61,153 nt of DNA from Rugosimonospora africana (GTDB lineage: Bacteria > Actinomycetota > Actinomycetes > Mycobacteriales > Micromonosporaceae), in contig NZ_BONZ01000007.1 of the NCBI RefSeq assembly GCF_016862975.1, forward strand, positions 1-61,153. The letters run 5' to 3'. Every line of letters begins with the position of its first letter. Positions within the stretch are counted from its first letter, which is position 1. The position numbers and the translations under genes are program-made. The notes under the pieces were generated by a model that saw only the letters and a list, made by a program, of their open reading frames with translations, had not been told where the DNA came from and ran no database searches. Below are positions 26,781 through 34,353 of this stretch, in pieces.

Positions 26781-27142
26781 GCTGCCGCCTCCCGCCGCAA
26801 CCGGTCAGCCTCAGCCCGCGCACCCTCAGCCAGCCGCGCCGCCTCCTCGGACAGCGCCACGTCTTCCGACGTGATCCGATCGAACACGTCCGCCTTACGG
26901 TCGAACCACTCGGCCCGCTCCAGCACGGTCGCGCCGGCCGGCGGGATGTCGCGCAGCAGCGACGTAATGAGTCGAACGGTGGCCATGCCGCCCCGGGACG
27001 CCTGGCCGGTCGGAGTGGCGCATCCGTCGCAACGGTCGACGTCCGGGGCCAGCGGAGCGAGCAGCCCGCAGCACACGCAGGCCCGCCACACCGCCCCGTC
27101 CCGGGTCGTGACCCGGGCGAGTTCCGATACCGTGGGCATCAA
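26777..27142 (-). CDS. Small putative zinc-binding AICE protein
   Basis: A 121-residue protein. A four-cysteine knuckle near the N-terminus (CVCCGLL and RCDGC) suggests zinc binding. The C-terminal half is a charged, probably coiled helix (SEEAARLAEGARAEADRLRR). No family is named. It overlaps the next gene by 4 nt and is first in the transfer operon after pra. Confidence 0.65.
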   Translation of the reverse strand: MMPTVSELARVTTRDGAVWRACVCCGLLAPLAPDVDRCDGCATPTGQASRGGMATVRLITSLLRDIPPAGATVLERAEWFDRKADVFDRITSEDVALSEEAARLAEGARAEADRLRREAAA

Positions 27143-27235
27143 CAGCCCTTCCTCGTGAGGGGAATACAGGGGTTGGGCACGCGGGGCGGGCGCTTCTTTG
27201 GCGAGAGGGAGCCCGCCCCGCGTGGTTGAACAGGA

Positions 27236-27658
27236 TCAGCGCTGCGCCGGCAGACCGCCGGCCGGACGAATGCCGGTCGCGCGCATCGAGTACGCCAACC
27301 GGGCACGGCAATTCGGACCGCCCTTGCACTTGCCGTCGTCAACCCACGGCACGAGCACCAAGCCCTCCAGCTCGACAGCCGGCGGGTAGCCCGGCACCGT
27401 CGACTCCGGGGGTACCGGCTGGACCGGGGCGATCACCTTGACCTTCACCAGGTCACGGCCGAACCTCGCCGCGTCCGGATCCAGGTCGAGCAGGGTCACG
27501 GACCAGATCCGCTCCCCGGTCTCCTTGTCACGCGCCTGGTCGTCGTCGACCTTGCCGCGCTTGTCGAAGTCGGTCGCCTTCTGCACACCGCGGAACAGCG
27601 CCCCGTGCGGGAACGCGTACTCGAACGGCATCGGGATCTTCAAACTGCCGGGAACCAT
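27236..27658 (-). CDS. Pra-like plasmid replication/integration/excision activator
   Basis: A 140-residue protein of the AICE activator type: YAFPHGALFRGVQKATDFD, QARDKETGERIWSVTLLDLD and, near the end, KGGPNCRARLAYSMRATG. In pSAM2 the Pra protein switches on rep, xis and int. It is the first of the element's minus-strand core block, with AGGAGG 7 nt before the ATG and an inverted repeat further upstream. The NB-ARC cargo is inserted just behind its promoter. Confidence 0.75.
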   Translation of the reverse strand: MVPGSLKIPMPFEYAFPHGALFRGVQKATDFDKRGKVDDDQARDKETGERIWSVTLLDLDPDAARFGRDLVKVKVIAPVQPVPPESTVPGYPPAVELEGLVLVPWVDDGKCKGGPNCRARLAYSMRATGIRPAGGLPAQR

Positions 27659-27699
27659 AGTCGAACCTCCTATGCGTCGGATGCGTGATCGCTCATCCT

Positions 27700-27736
27700 C
27701 TTGTACACATAGGCTACGTCAGCATGTGATTACAAG
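27700..27736 (-). promoter_or_regulatory. Candidate pra promoter/operator
   Basis: In the 150-bp gap before pra, CTTGTA (27700-27705) and TACAAG (27731-27736) are perfect inverted arms 25 bp apart. On the minus strand they bracket a TTGTAA hexamer and AT-rich positions that could be a promoter. By analogy with KorSA control of pra in pSAM2, the GntR protein at 30,666 could bind here; that is inference. Confidence 0.35.
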
Positions 27737-27809
27737 CTACGAAATTGTTCTCACGATCTGCGATCTCCGACGAAACAGACTGACCGTTGCGCGGTCCTAT
27801 CTCGGTGTT

Positions 27810-30071
27810 TCAGCTGCCGCCGTCCGGAAGGTCGTCGAGCCAACCATGAACGAAACGCGCAAGGGATGCGTCACCAGCCTCGACGAACGCGGTAATCGCT
27901 TGCTGGCCACTGGCACGTGCCGCGTCGAACCGGCCCACCTCGCGCAGGGCGACGCCGAGATTGAACCACGCCTTGCCTTCCCCGTGCCGATCACCGGACT
28001 CCTGCAAGATGTCGCGGGCCCGGGTGTGGGCTTCTATGGCCTCATCGAGCCGGTCCGTCTGGTGCAGGGCGGCGCCGAGATTGATCCACGCTTCGCCTTC
28101 CCCATGCCGGTCACCGATCTGTTGGCAGATTTCTAGGTCGTGGGCGTGGGCGTCGATGGCCTCACTGAACCGGCCGACCTCAGCTAAGGCAAGACCGAGG
28201 TTGTTCCACGCTCGGCCTTCAGCGCGCCGGTCGCCATTCTGTTGCATGATGTCGCGGGCCTGGGTGTGGGCTTGGATGGACTCCTCGAACCGGCCCACCT
28301 GTTGCAGGGCGACGCCGAGGCTGTTCGACGCTTGGCCTTTCCCGTGCCAGTCACCGGCCTGATGGAAGAGGTCGCGGGCCTGGGTGTGGGCTTGGATGGA
28401 CTCCTCGAACCGGCCCACCTCTCGCAGGGCGACGCCGAGGTTGTTCCACGCTCGGCCTTCCCCATGGCGGTCCCCGGCCTCCTGGTAGAGGTTGCGGGCC
28501 TGGGTGTTGGCTTGGATGGACTCCTCGAACCGCCGCACCTTTTGCAAGGCGAACCCGAGGTTGTTCCACGCTCGGCCTTCCCCGTGCCGGTCGCCAGTTT
28601 GTTGAAAGATGTCACGGGCGTGGGCAGTGATGGTGATCCAGTCGGTGAAGTGGCGGCGGAAGTCTAGAAAGTAGGGGAGGGCGAACGCGAGGTCGACGGC
28701 GACCTCGGCCATGTGCTGGTCGGGAGCGGTGATGGCGGTAGCGATGAGGTTGGTGTGTTCGGCGTCGAGCCAGGCCAAGGCGTGGGCCCGATCGATGAAT
28801 TGGCTGGTATCGGCGAGGCCGGTGGGCACGAGGTGGGTGTTCGCTGTCCGAGTGGTGTCCTGGTAGTAGCTGTATAAGCGTCGCCGGGCCTGCACGGTCT
28901 CAGTGTTCTCTCCGCTGTTGTCGCCGCTCTGCTGATCGGTGGCGTACAGGCGGAGCAGGTCATGCATGGCCCACCGTTCAGCGGCGGGTTCGGTGATCAG
29001 GTGTGCTCGGTGCAGGTCGGCTAGCAGTCCGGCGGTCTGCTGTTCGGTCAGGTCGGCGAGGCAGGCAGCAGCGGCGGTGGCGATGTCCGGGCCGGGGTTG
29101 ACCGGCAGCAGCCGGAACAGGCGGGACTGCGCGTCGCTGAGGTGCTGGTAGGACAGGTCGAATGCGGCACGCACCGCGGCCTGCTGCCGGGTCAGGCCGT
29201 CGAGCCGGTGTTGGTCGTTGCGCAGCCTCCCAGCCAATACGTCGGGCTGGAGGTGGGGGCGGTCGGCCAGCAGCGCGGCGACAATCCGCAGAGCGAGCGG
29301 CAGTCCGCCGCACACGTCGGCCAACGCGGCCAGGCCGTCCCGAGCGCCCTGCGCTAGGCGAGGGTCGCCGACGCCGCGACGGCTGGCGAGGACCTCGCGG
29401 ATGAGTGTGAGTGCCGCGTCCGGGTCCAGCACTTCCAGGTCATGCAAACGGGCGTCAAGGTCCAGGGTGTGCCGGGAGGTCACCAGCACCGGCAACCGGG
29501 CGTCGCCGGGGAGTAGCGGGCGTACCTGGTCCTCGCCGGCGACGTTGTCGATGATCAGCAGCAGCCGCCGGTCCTGGGCGGTGTAGGCGTCGAGGACGCT
29601 GCGCCACAAACGGGACCGGTCCTGCTGGCTGGCGGGGATGTACTCGCCGGAGATCCCGATCGCCGACAGCCACCCGGCCAGAGCATCACTGGCTGACATT
29701 TGGCGGTCAGGGTCGTAGCCGAACATGTCGACGAACAACACACCGCCCGGAAACCAGCCCTCGGCCAACACCCGATGCGCAATGTGTAGCACCAGTTCGG
29801 TCTTACCGACCCCGGCCATCCCCGCCACCGCCGACACCAGCTGAACGCCGCCTTGCTGGCCAGGCCGCAACGCCTCCTGCAAGGTCGTAACCGCGTGGTC
29901 GCGGCCGCTGAACACCGTCGATGCCGGGGGCAGGCCAGTCAATGCCGGCCGGACCTCCGCCGGCAGCACGACCTGGATGTCGCGGCCCTGGATCACCGCG
30001 CTGAAGAACACCCCACCGGTGATCTTGTTCGTCACCGCATCGTCGCCCGATCGTGGCGCGGTGGTGGTCAT
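27810..30071 (-). CDS. NB-ARC/TPR STAND protein (NLR-like) with N-terminal amyloid-like motif
   Basis: A 753-residue signal-transducing NTPase. Residues 15-37 hold a short motif (NKITGG ... VIQGRDI ... VVLP). The NB-ARC core follows with P-loop GMAGVGKTE (84-92), Walker B LLLIIDN (170-176) and GLPLALR near 250. A helical region and six 40-residue tetratricopeptide units (492-731, consensus GDRHGEGRAWNNLG) make the sensor. STAND proteins of this layout sense invaders or cell states, oligomerise and recruit an effector. The same short motif occurs in the adjacent two-helix membrane protein, which overlaps it by 4 nt (ATGA). The pair lies between pra and the GntR gene of an AICE and looks like cargo. 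Phage or rival-element defence is the best inference; antibiotic-pathway regulation is less likely, as no DNA-binding domain is present. Confidence 0.85.
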   Translation of the reverse strand: MTTTAPRSGDDAVTNKITGGVFFSAVIQGRDIQVVLPAEVRPALTGLPPASTVFSGRDHAVTTLQEALRPGQQGGVQLVSAVAGMAGVGKTELVLHIAHRVLAEGWFPGGVLFVDMFGYDPDRQMSASDALAGWLSAIGISGEYIPASQQDRSRLWRSVLDAYTAQDRRLLLIIDNVAGEDQVRPLLPGDARLPVLVTSRHTLDLDARLHDLEVLDPDAALTLIREVLASRRGVGDPRLAQGARDGLAALADVCGGLPLALRIVAALLADRPHLQPDVLAGRLRNDQHRLDGLTRQQAAVRAAFDLSYQHLSDAQSRLFRLLPVNPGPDIATAAAACLADLTEQQTAGLLADLHRAHLITEPAAERWAMHDLLRLYATDQQSGDNSGENTETVQARRRLYSYYQDTTRTANTHLVPTGLADTSQFIDRAHALAWLDAEHTNLIATAITAPDQHMAEVAVDLAFALPYFLDFRRHFTDWITITAHARDIFQQTGDRHGEGRAWNNLGFALQKVRRFEESIQANTQARNLYQEAGDRHGEGRAWNNLGVALREVGRFEESIQAHTQARDLFHQAGDWHGKGQASNSLGVALQQVGRFEESIQAHTQARDIMQQNGDRRAEGRAWNNLGLALAEVGRFSEAIDAHAHDLEICQQIGDRHGEGEAWINLGAALHQTDRLDEAIEAHTRARDILQESGDRHGEGKAWFNLGVALREVGRFDAARASGQQAITAFVEAGDASLARFVHGWLDDLPDGGS
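27879..28598 (-). repeat. Six 120-bp TPR-coding repeats
   Basis: Six tandem 120-bp units encode 40-residue TPR repeats, several of them nearly identical at the DNA level (units around GGCCTGGGTGTGGGCTTGGA). The likeness points to recent expansion or gene conversion in the sensor region. Confidence 0.85.
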
Positions 30072-30622
30072 CGCACGGTCCCGTCTCCGCCGTGCCCATC
30101 TGGCTGGGATCGCGGGGGAAGCACGACGTCGCGCAGGTCACGGCCCATAATCAACGGGCCGTGGAAGGTGCCGCCCTCAACCCGGTTCTTCACTTCTCCC
30201 GGCGTCCGGCCCGCAGCCGGATCCGGCTCGCCCTGCCGGCCAGGATCGGTGGGAGCCGGGACCGGAGTACCGGCCAGACTTACCCGCCGCGCGTCCCGCA
30301 CCAGCAGCGCCGGCCCGGCCACGTCGGCATCGGTGATCGTGTTACTGACCTTCCCTACCGGCCGCTCGCTGTTCTCCGACGATGCGCCACGGCGATCCTG
30401 AACTACCCCGTAAACACCCACCAGCAGCCCGGCAATAGCCAGGAACAAGCCGAACACGCTGGCCCATTGGTCCGCCTTTGCCAAATGCTGACCTGCCAAG
30501 AACCTGGCAAGCGCGAACACCGCCAGCCCGAGGACTACCAGGCCGCCGACAACCCACCACCGTCTACCACCGCGCACGGTCATCACTGCATTGTCGACCG
30601 CCACCGCCACCGCAGCATCCAC
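30068..30622 (-). CDS. Two-helix membrane protein with two copies of the NLR motif (candidate effector)
   Basis: A 184-residue protein. Membrane helices lie at about 22-42 and 54-75. The soluble C-terminus carries two copies of a motif: NTI...VAGPALLVRDARRVSL (94-116) and NRVEGGTFHGPLIMGRDL...VVLP (146-169). The NB-ARC neighbour has NKITGG...VIQGRDI...VVLP at its N-terminus, so all three fit N-x-(I/V)-x(2)-(G/A)...R-D-x(2)-x-V-x-L. No family is recognised. Gene order and 4-nt overlap mean both are made from one transcript. By analogy with NLR/effector pairs that signal through shared amyloid motifs, the NLR could template this protein, which would then damage the membrane. Inference. Confidence 0.75.
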   Translation of the reverse strand: MDAAVAVAVDNAVMTVRGGRRWWVVGGLVVLGLAVFALARFLAGQHLAKADQWASVFGLFLAIAGLLVGVYGVVQDRRGASSENSERPVGKVSNTITDADVAGPALLVRDARRVSLAGTPVPAPTDPGRQGEPDPAAGRTPGEVKNRVEGGTFHGPLIMGRDLRDVVLPPRSQPDGHGGDGTVR

Positions 30623-30665
30623 CGACCGTGCGGGTCACGCCGGCCCTCGGACTTGAGGCACGGCC

Positions 30666-31394
30666 CTAACGCAGGGGGTAGGTGTCCTCAATCTCGTGAC
30701 GACTACCCGGCAGGATCGCGACCGAGGCGAGGATCGGTTCCCCGGACGCCTGATGGACCGCGATGACCAGGCTCAGCACCGGGTCGCCCGCGTCGATGTC
30801 GAGCAGCTTCGCCTCATCCTCAGTCGGCTTACGCGTGGTCAGCCACTCATGTGCGTAGTCCCCGCGCAGGCCCTTGCGCCGCTCGATGTGCTCCAACAGG
30901 CCGCCCGCGATCGGGTCCGGCTTCGTGACGTCGGTACCGACCGCGATGTCGACCGGAACGAAAGTCGAGACCAGATCCACCGGGCCAAACTCCGAGACGG
31001 TACGTCGCCGCCGCTCGTACACCGGTGTTCCCTCGGGGAGGTGCAGCACGGCCGCGATCCGGCTCGGCGCAAGTATCGGGCCGACGTGCAGCAGCTCGGC
31101 CGCTGCGCTCTCGTCGACCTCCAGGGCGTCGCGCGCCCGCTGTGGCGAGATTCGGCCGATCGGTGGGCGGCCGCGCACGAAGTGCCCGCGGCCCTGCTGG
31201 GACTCGATCCAGCCGTCCTGGCGCAGGATGCCCAGCGCCTTGAGCACGGTCGGCCGGCTGACTCCGAACTCCGTCGATAGCTGACTCTCGGACGGCAGCG
31301 CCGCCCCCGGGCCGTACGTGCCCTCCTCAATGCGCTCACGCAGCGTGTTGAGCACCCGCAGATACTTCGGCGTCGGCACCTCATAAGCCGCCAC
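30666..31394 (-). CDS. GntR family regulator with UTRA domain (KorSA-like)
   Basis: A 242-residue regulator. The winged helix is at about 10-75 (LRERIEEGTYGPGAALPSES, FGVSRPTVLKALGILRQDGW). The UTRA effector domain follows (YERRRRTVSEFGPVDLVSTF, PILASVAILPGSRHEI). The GTG at 31394 is used because AGGTGA lies just upstream; the frame opens earlier at 31433. A perfect 16-bp palindrome 34 bp before the start is a likely self-operator. In pSAM2 the GntR protein KorSA represses pra and keeps the element integrated; this is the same role by position. Confidence 0.85.
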   Translation of the reverse strand: MAAYEVPTPKYLRVLNTLRERIEEGTYGPGAALPSESQLSTEFGVSRPTVLKALGILRQDGWIESQQGRGHFVRGRPPIGRISPQRARDALEVDESAAAELLHVGPILAPSRIAAVLHLPEGTPVYERRRRTVSEFGPVDLVSTFVPVDIAVGTDVTKPDPIAGGLLEHIERRKGLRGDYAHEWLTTRKPTEDEAKLLDIDAGDPVLSLVIAVHQASGEPILASVAILPGSRHEIEDTYPLR

Positions 31395-31427
31395 GGCTTC
31401 ACCTGACCTCGTGCTCAACAACGCGCC

Positions 31428-31443
31428 TGACACGTACGTGTCA
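31428..31443. promoter_or_regulatory. 16-bp palindromic operator before the GntR gene
   Basis: TGACACGTACGTGTCA is a perfect palindrome 34 bp upstream of the GntR start; on the minus strand it overlaps a TTGACA hexamer. A second short palindrome, AGACTACAGTCT, follows at 31451-31462. Autoregulation is the simple reading. The core palindrome is not obvious before pra. Confidence 0.55.
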
Positions 31444-31570
31444 AGTCATGAGACTACAGTCTGTAAAGACAAGCAAGCAAGACGGGTCAATCAAGCCACG
31501 CCTGTCCGACCCGAACAGCAGAGACGGCAGGCCCGCGACGCACCCGGACCTGCCGTGATCTTGCTCGTCC

Positions 31571-31867
31571 CTACCGCCGATGGTGCAACGTCAGCAGCAG
31601 GTCCGCCAACGCTGGCACCTCGCCCATCTTCAACACAACCGAGGGACCCCTTCCCGCAGCGTCAGAGTCGATCAGAACCAGCGCATCGGACAGATTCCCG
31701 GTGACCGACCGGGTCACCGTCACCATGACACCGGCAACCTCCAGCGGAGCGGACTCATGGCGTCGACTCACCCTGTCCGCCCGGCAATGCGCCGGCGAAC
31801 ACCAGGCCGGATGGAACATCTCGTCAGGACCGCCGATCCACGGCGATTCCGGCAACGTCAACGTCAT
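31571..31867 (-). CDS. DUF6907-like small protein
   Basis: A 98-residue protein of a type common in actinobacterial mobile elements: PAWCSPAHC near the N-terminus, an HES triplet, then VTVTRSVTG and a C-terminal helix PALADLLLTL. The ATG at 31867 has GGGAGGG 6 nt upstream and is preferred over one at 31882. Function is unknown; it could bind metal through Cys/His. Confidence 0.65.
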   Translation of the reverse strand: MTLTLPESPWIGGPDEMFHPAWCSPAHCRADRVSRRHESAPLEVAGVMVTVTRSVTGNLSDALVLIDSDAAGRGPSVVLKMGEVPALADLLLTLHHRR

Positions 31868-31976
31868 TGGTCGCCCTCCCATCAGGTAGCAGCACGACCC
31901 CGTTACCCGGCCGTGCCTCGTTCCAGCAGCCAGGCCCGGACGGCGCGGACCACCCCGACGCCGACCCGGTGCCGAC

Positions 31977-32186
31977 TCACAACGACCTGACCGTCATCGA
32001 ACCGGTACCTGCACAGTCCGGGCACGCCCGACGCTTCACCGAGCGCGAGGCACCACCGGACACCGCGTCCTCACGGACAAGCGTTCGCTGCGTCAGGTAC
32101 TTCCAACGGTTGCCACCACACGAGAGACATGTGATTGATGCGGTCATGACAACAGGTTCGGTCACACAACCGGCACCAGCTGTCAC
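31977..32186 (-). CDS. Small CxxC...CxxC zinc-ribbon protein
   Basis: A 69-residue protein with two cysteine pairs (CLSCGG and CPDCAG) around WKYLTQRTLVREDAVSGG, so probably one zinc ribbon. The start is uncertain: GTG at 32186, or an ATG 13 codons later. A decayed paralogue that lost all four cysteines lies at 44,350-44,490. Its place between the XRE and DUF6907 genes suggests a regulatory or DNA-associated accessory role. Confidence 0.6.
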   Translation of the reverse strand: MTAGAGCVTEPVVMTASITCLSCGGNRWKYLTQRTLVREDAVSGGASRSVKRRACPDCAGTGSMTVRSL

Positions 32187-32233
32187 GACAAGTGAGGGAC
32201 ACTGCCAGTGTTCCTCAGCGCGGCGCGAAGCCC

Positions 32234-33448
32234 TTAATCTGGCAGGTTCGCCGCGGCCAGCAACGGCCGCAGGTCGGGCAGCACCGCTGGCTTGGCCCTG
32301 CCCATCAACTGCCGCAGCGTCTCCCGCGCAATGACGTTGAAGTGCAGCTCTTCCGGCGAGTCCCGATGGACGCGCTGCATCATGTGCACCGCAGCGATGT
32401 CGTTGTGCTTGCGCGCGTAGGCCCGCGCCGAGTCCAGGTGGTACGTCAGCCGCCGCTCCACTGCTGGAGACGCCTCGATCGCCACCCGCTCGGCTAGCTC
32501 CAGCGCCTCACCCGTCCGGCCCAGCTCGACCGCCGTCGACACCCGGTGCAGCGCGACATTCGTCGGCCCGAAGACGATCCGGAAATGATTCGTCTCACCG
32601 ACTCGCGCAGCCAGACCGTCCGCGACCTCCAGCAGACGATGCGCCTGATCGGCGTTGTCCTCCCGAGCCGCCTCCGTCGCGCCCATCAGATGCAGCCCGC
32701 CGAACACAGCCAGCCGCGCCGGCCCGGCATCGTCAAGGTACGGGCGCAGCTCGTCAATCGCCCGGTACACCACGCCCCGCGCCGGCTCCGTCTTACCCTG
32801 CGCGGACAGGATCATCGCCAGATTCCACGCCGCCGCGGCCGACAGATCAGGATCGTCCGCGTCCAGCGCCGCCGTCACCGCCCGGTCTGCCGCCAGGTAG
32901 GACAACTCATGCTCACCGACCCGCTTGGTCCAGGTCCGCACGAGCTGATACAGCTTGCTCGTCTCCCGCAGCGCCCGCCGCCGGTCCCCGCCGCGATGCG
33001 CCCGCGTCGCGCTCTCGCACTGGCGGATCAGCGCCGGGAGCTGCTGGCTCACCATGGCGTACCGGAACGCCGACGCCGCCTGCCACGACCGCCAGGCCCG
33101 CTCGATGCCTCGCGCCAGCTCGTCTAGGTTCGGCGCCTCGCCGACGACCCGGCCCCGATCCATCATCGCCGCGCGTACCTCGGCGGCCGCCGGATGCCCA
33201 CGGTGCCCATCCGGCATCAACGACAACGGAACTCCGGTCAGCTCCCGCAGATCCTTGACCCGCAATACCTGCGCGAACTGGACCAGCTGCGAGAACCGGG
33301 TCACCTGCCGATCGCCCGACTCGATCTTCTTCATCATCGATAGGCTGATCCCGACCAGGCCGGCAAGCTCGTCCTGTGTCAGCCCCCGCCGGGCGCGATG
33401 GTTCGCGATGCGCTGACCGATCGCCCACTCGTCGATTTCCATCGACAC
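32234..33448 (-). CDS. XRE family regulator with TPR-like C-terminal domain
   Basis: A 404-residue protein. The N-terminal helix-turn-helix (about 9-65: IANHRARRGLTQDELAGLVG, ISLSMMKKIESGDR) is followed by about 300 residues of helical repeats (AAAWNLAMILSAQGKTEPAR, HLMGATEAAREDNADQAHRLL), the layout of peptide- or ligand-sensing regulators. It is divergent from the HAD gene, with 69 bp between. A fragment of a paralogous gene lies at 44,499-44,529. Confidence 0.82.
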   Translation of the reverse strand: MSMEIDEWAIGQRIANHRARRGLTQDELAGLVGISLSMMKKIESGDRQVTRFSQLVQFAQVLRVKDLRELTGVPLSLMPDGHRGHPAAAEVRAAMMDRGRVVGEAPNLDELARGIERAWRSWQAASAFRYAMVSQQLPALIRQCESATRAHRGGDRRRALRETSKLYQLVRTWTKRVGEHELSYLAADRAVTAALDADDPDLSAAAAWNLAMILSAQGKTEPARGVVYRAIDELRPYLDDAGPARLAVFGGLHLMGATEAAREDNADQAHRLLEVADGLAARVGETNHFRIVFGPTNVALHRVSTAVELGRTGEALELAERVAIEASPAVERRLTYHLDSARAYARKHNDIAAVHMMQRVHRDSPEELHFNVIARETLRQLMGRAKPAVLPDLRPLLAAANLPD

Positions 33449-33517
33449 CGTCCCCAGGTCTCGGCGCTGGTGGTCCGCTCACATTGCAGCGTACCGGCCA
33501 GATGAGACACTTCCCCA

Positions 33518-34228
33518 GTGACGAACGACGACGCCCGCCCCCGCCTGATCCTTTGGGACATCGACCACACGCTCATCGAGACCAGGGGCGCCGGTGGCGA
33601 GTTCGCGCGGGCCGCGTTCGAGGAGATCACCGGTATCCGGCCCGAAGAGATGGCCGACGCGAACGGCAAGACCGAACGGGTCATCCTCGCGGAAAGCTTG
33701 CGTGCCCACGGCATCGAGCCCACCGACGAGCACCAGCAGCGGTACGCCCAAGCCCTACCGGCTCAGTACCAGCAACATGCCGACCATCTACGCGAACGAG
33801 GCCGCGCGCTTCCCGGCGCCGCCGCCGCCATCGCCGCCCTGGCCCAGGTCCCCGGCGTTATTCAGACCGTCCTGACCGGCAACTACAAGGCGGTAGCGGC
33901 GACCAAACTCCAGACATTCACCCTGGACTCCCGCCTCGACTTCGAAGTCGGCGCCTATGCGGACGACGGTGCCGAGCGCGCCGACCTGGTCCAAGTCGCC
34001 CAGCGACGCGCCGCCGACAAGTACGGGCGCCCGTTTACCCACCAGAACACCATCGTCATCGGCGACACCACTCACGACGTTGCCGCCGCACACAACGGCG
34101 GAGCAAGGATCGTGGCCATCGCCTCCGGCAACGACTCCGCCGAGCGTCTACGGGCGGCAGGTGCCGACCGTGTGTTCAACGACCTTACCGATACAATCGC
34201 AGTCACAGACGCCGTCGCTTCCAAATAG
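33518..34228 (+). CDS. HAD-superfamily hydrolase
   Basis: A 236-residue haloacid-dehalogenase-like phosphatase. Motif I is LWDIDHTL (D-x-D), motif II is VLTGNYK, and motif III/IV is IVIGDTTHDVAAA. A helical cap lies between. The GTG start lies within a 69-bp divergent gap with the XRE gene; the pair recurs in actinomycete mobile elements. The substrate is unknown. Confidence 0.85.
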   Translation: MTNDDARPRLILWDIDHTLIETRGAGGEFARAAFEEITGIRPEEMADANGKTERVILAESLRAHGIEPTDEHQQRYAQALPAQYQQHADHLRERGRALPGAAAAIAALAQVPGVIQTVLTGNYKAVAATKLQTFTLDSRLDFEVGAYADDGAERADLVQVAQRRAADKYGRPFTHQNTIVIGDTTHDVAAAHNGGARIVAIASGNDSAERLRAAGADRVFNDLTDTIAVTDAVASK

Positions 34229-34353
34229 GCCATGACCGGAAGCTGTTGAGGCCGAAACAATCTTCGAATTCAAGGGCAGCCCCAAACGGACGGCCCGCGC
34301 CGCCTTAAGCGAGGGGCCACTAATCGTCCCTAACCGCCACCGGGTCGCTACAA

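Noticed and set aside
25257-27158. Long plus-strand frame opposite the translocase
   Set aside because: Antisense shadow; His/Pro/Arg-rich and without domains.
27879-28598. CRISPR array
   Set aside because: Repeats are coding 120-bp TPR units with no spacers; no cas genes are near.
28242-28667. Plus-strand frame of regular Leu/Gly repeats
   Set aside because: It is the reverse reading of the TPR-coding repeats, which explains its periodicity.
27810-30071. SARP-type antibiotic regulator (AfsR-like), which also has NB-ARC and TPR
   Set aside because: There is no N-terminal winged helix or BTAD domain; the N-terminus is only the short motif.
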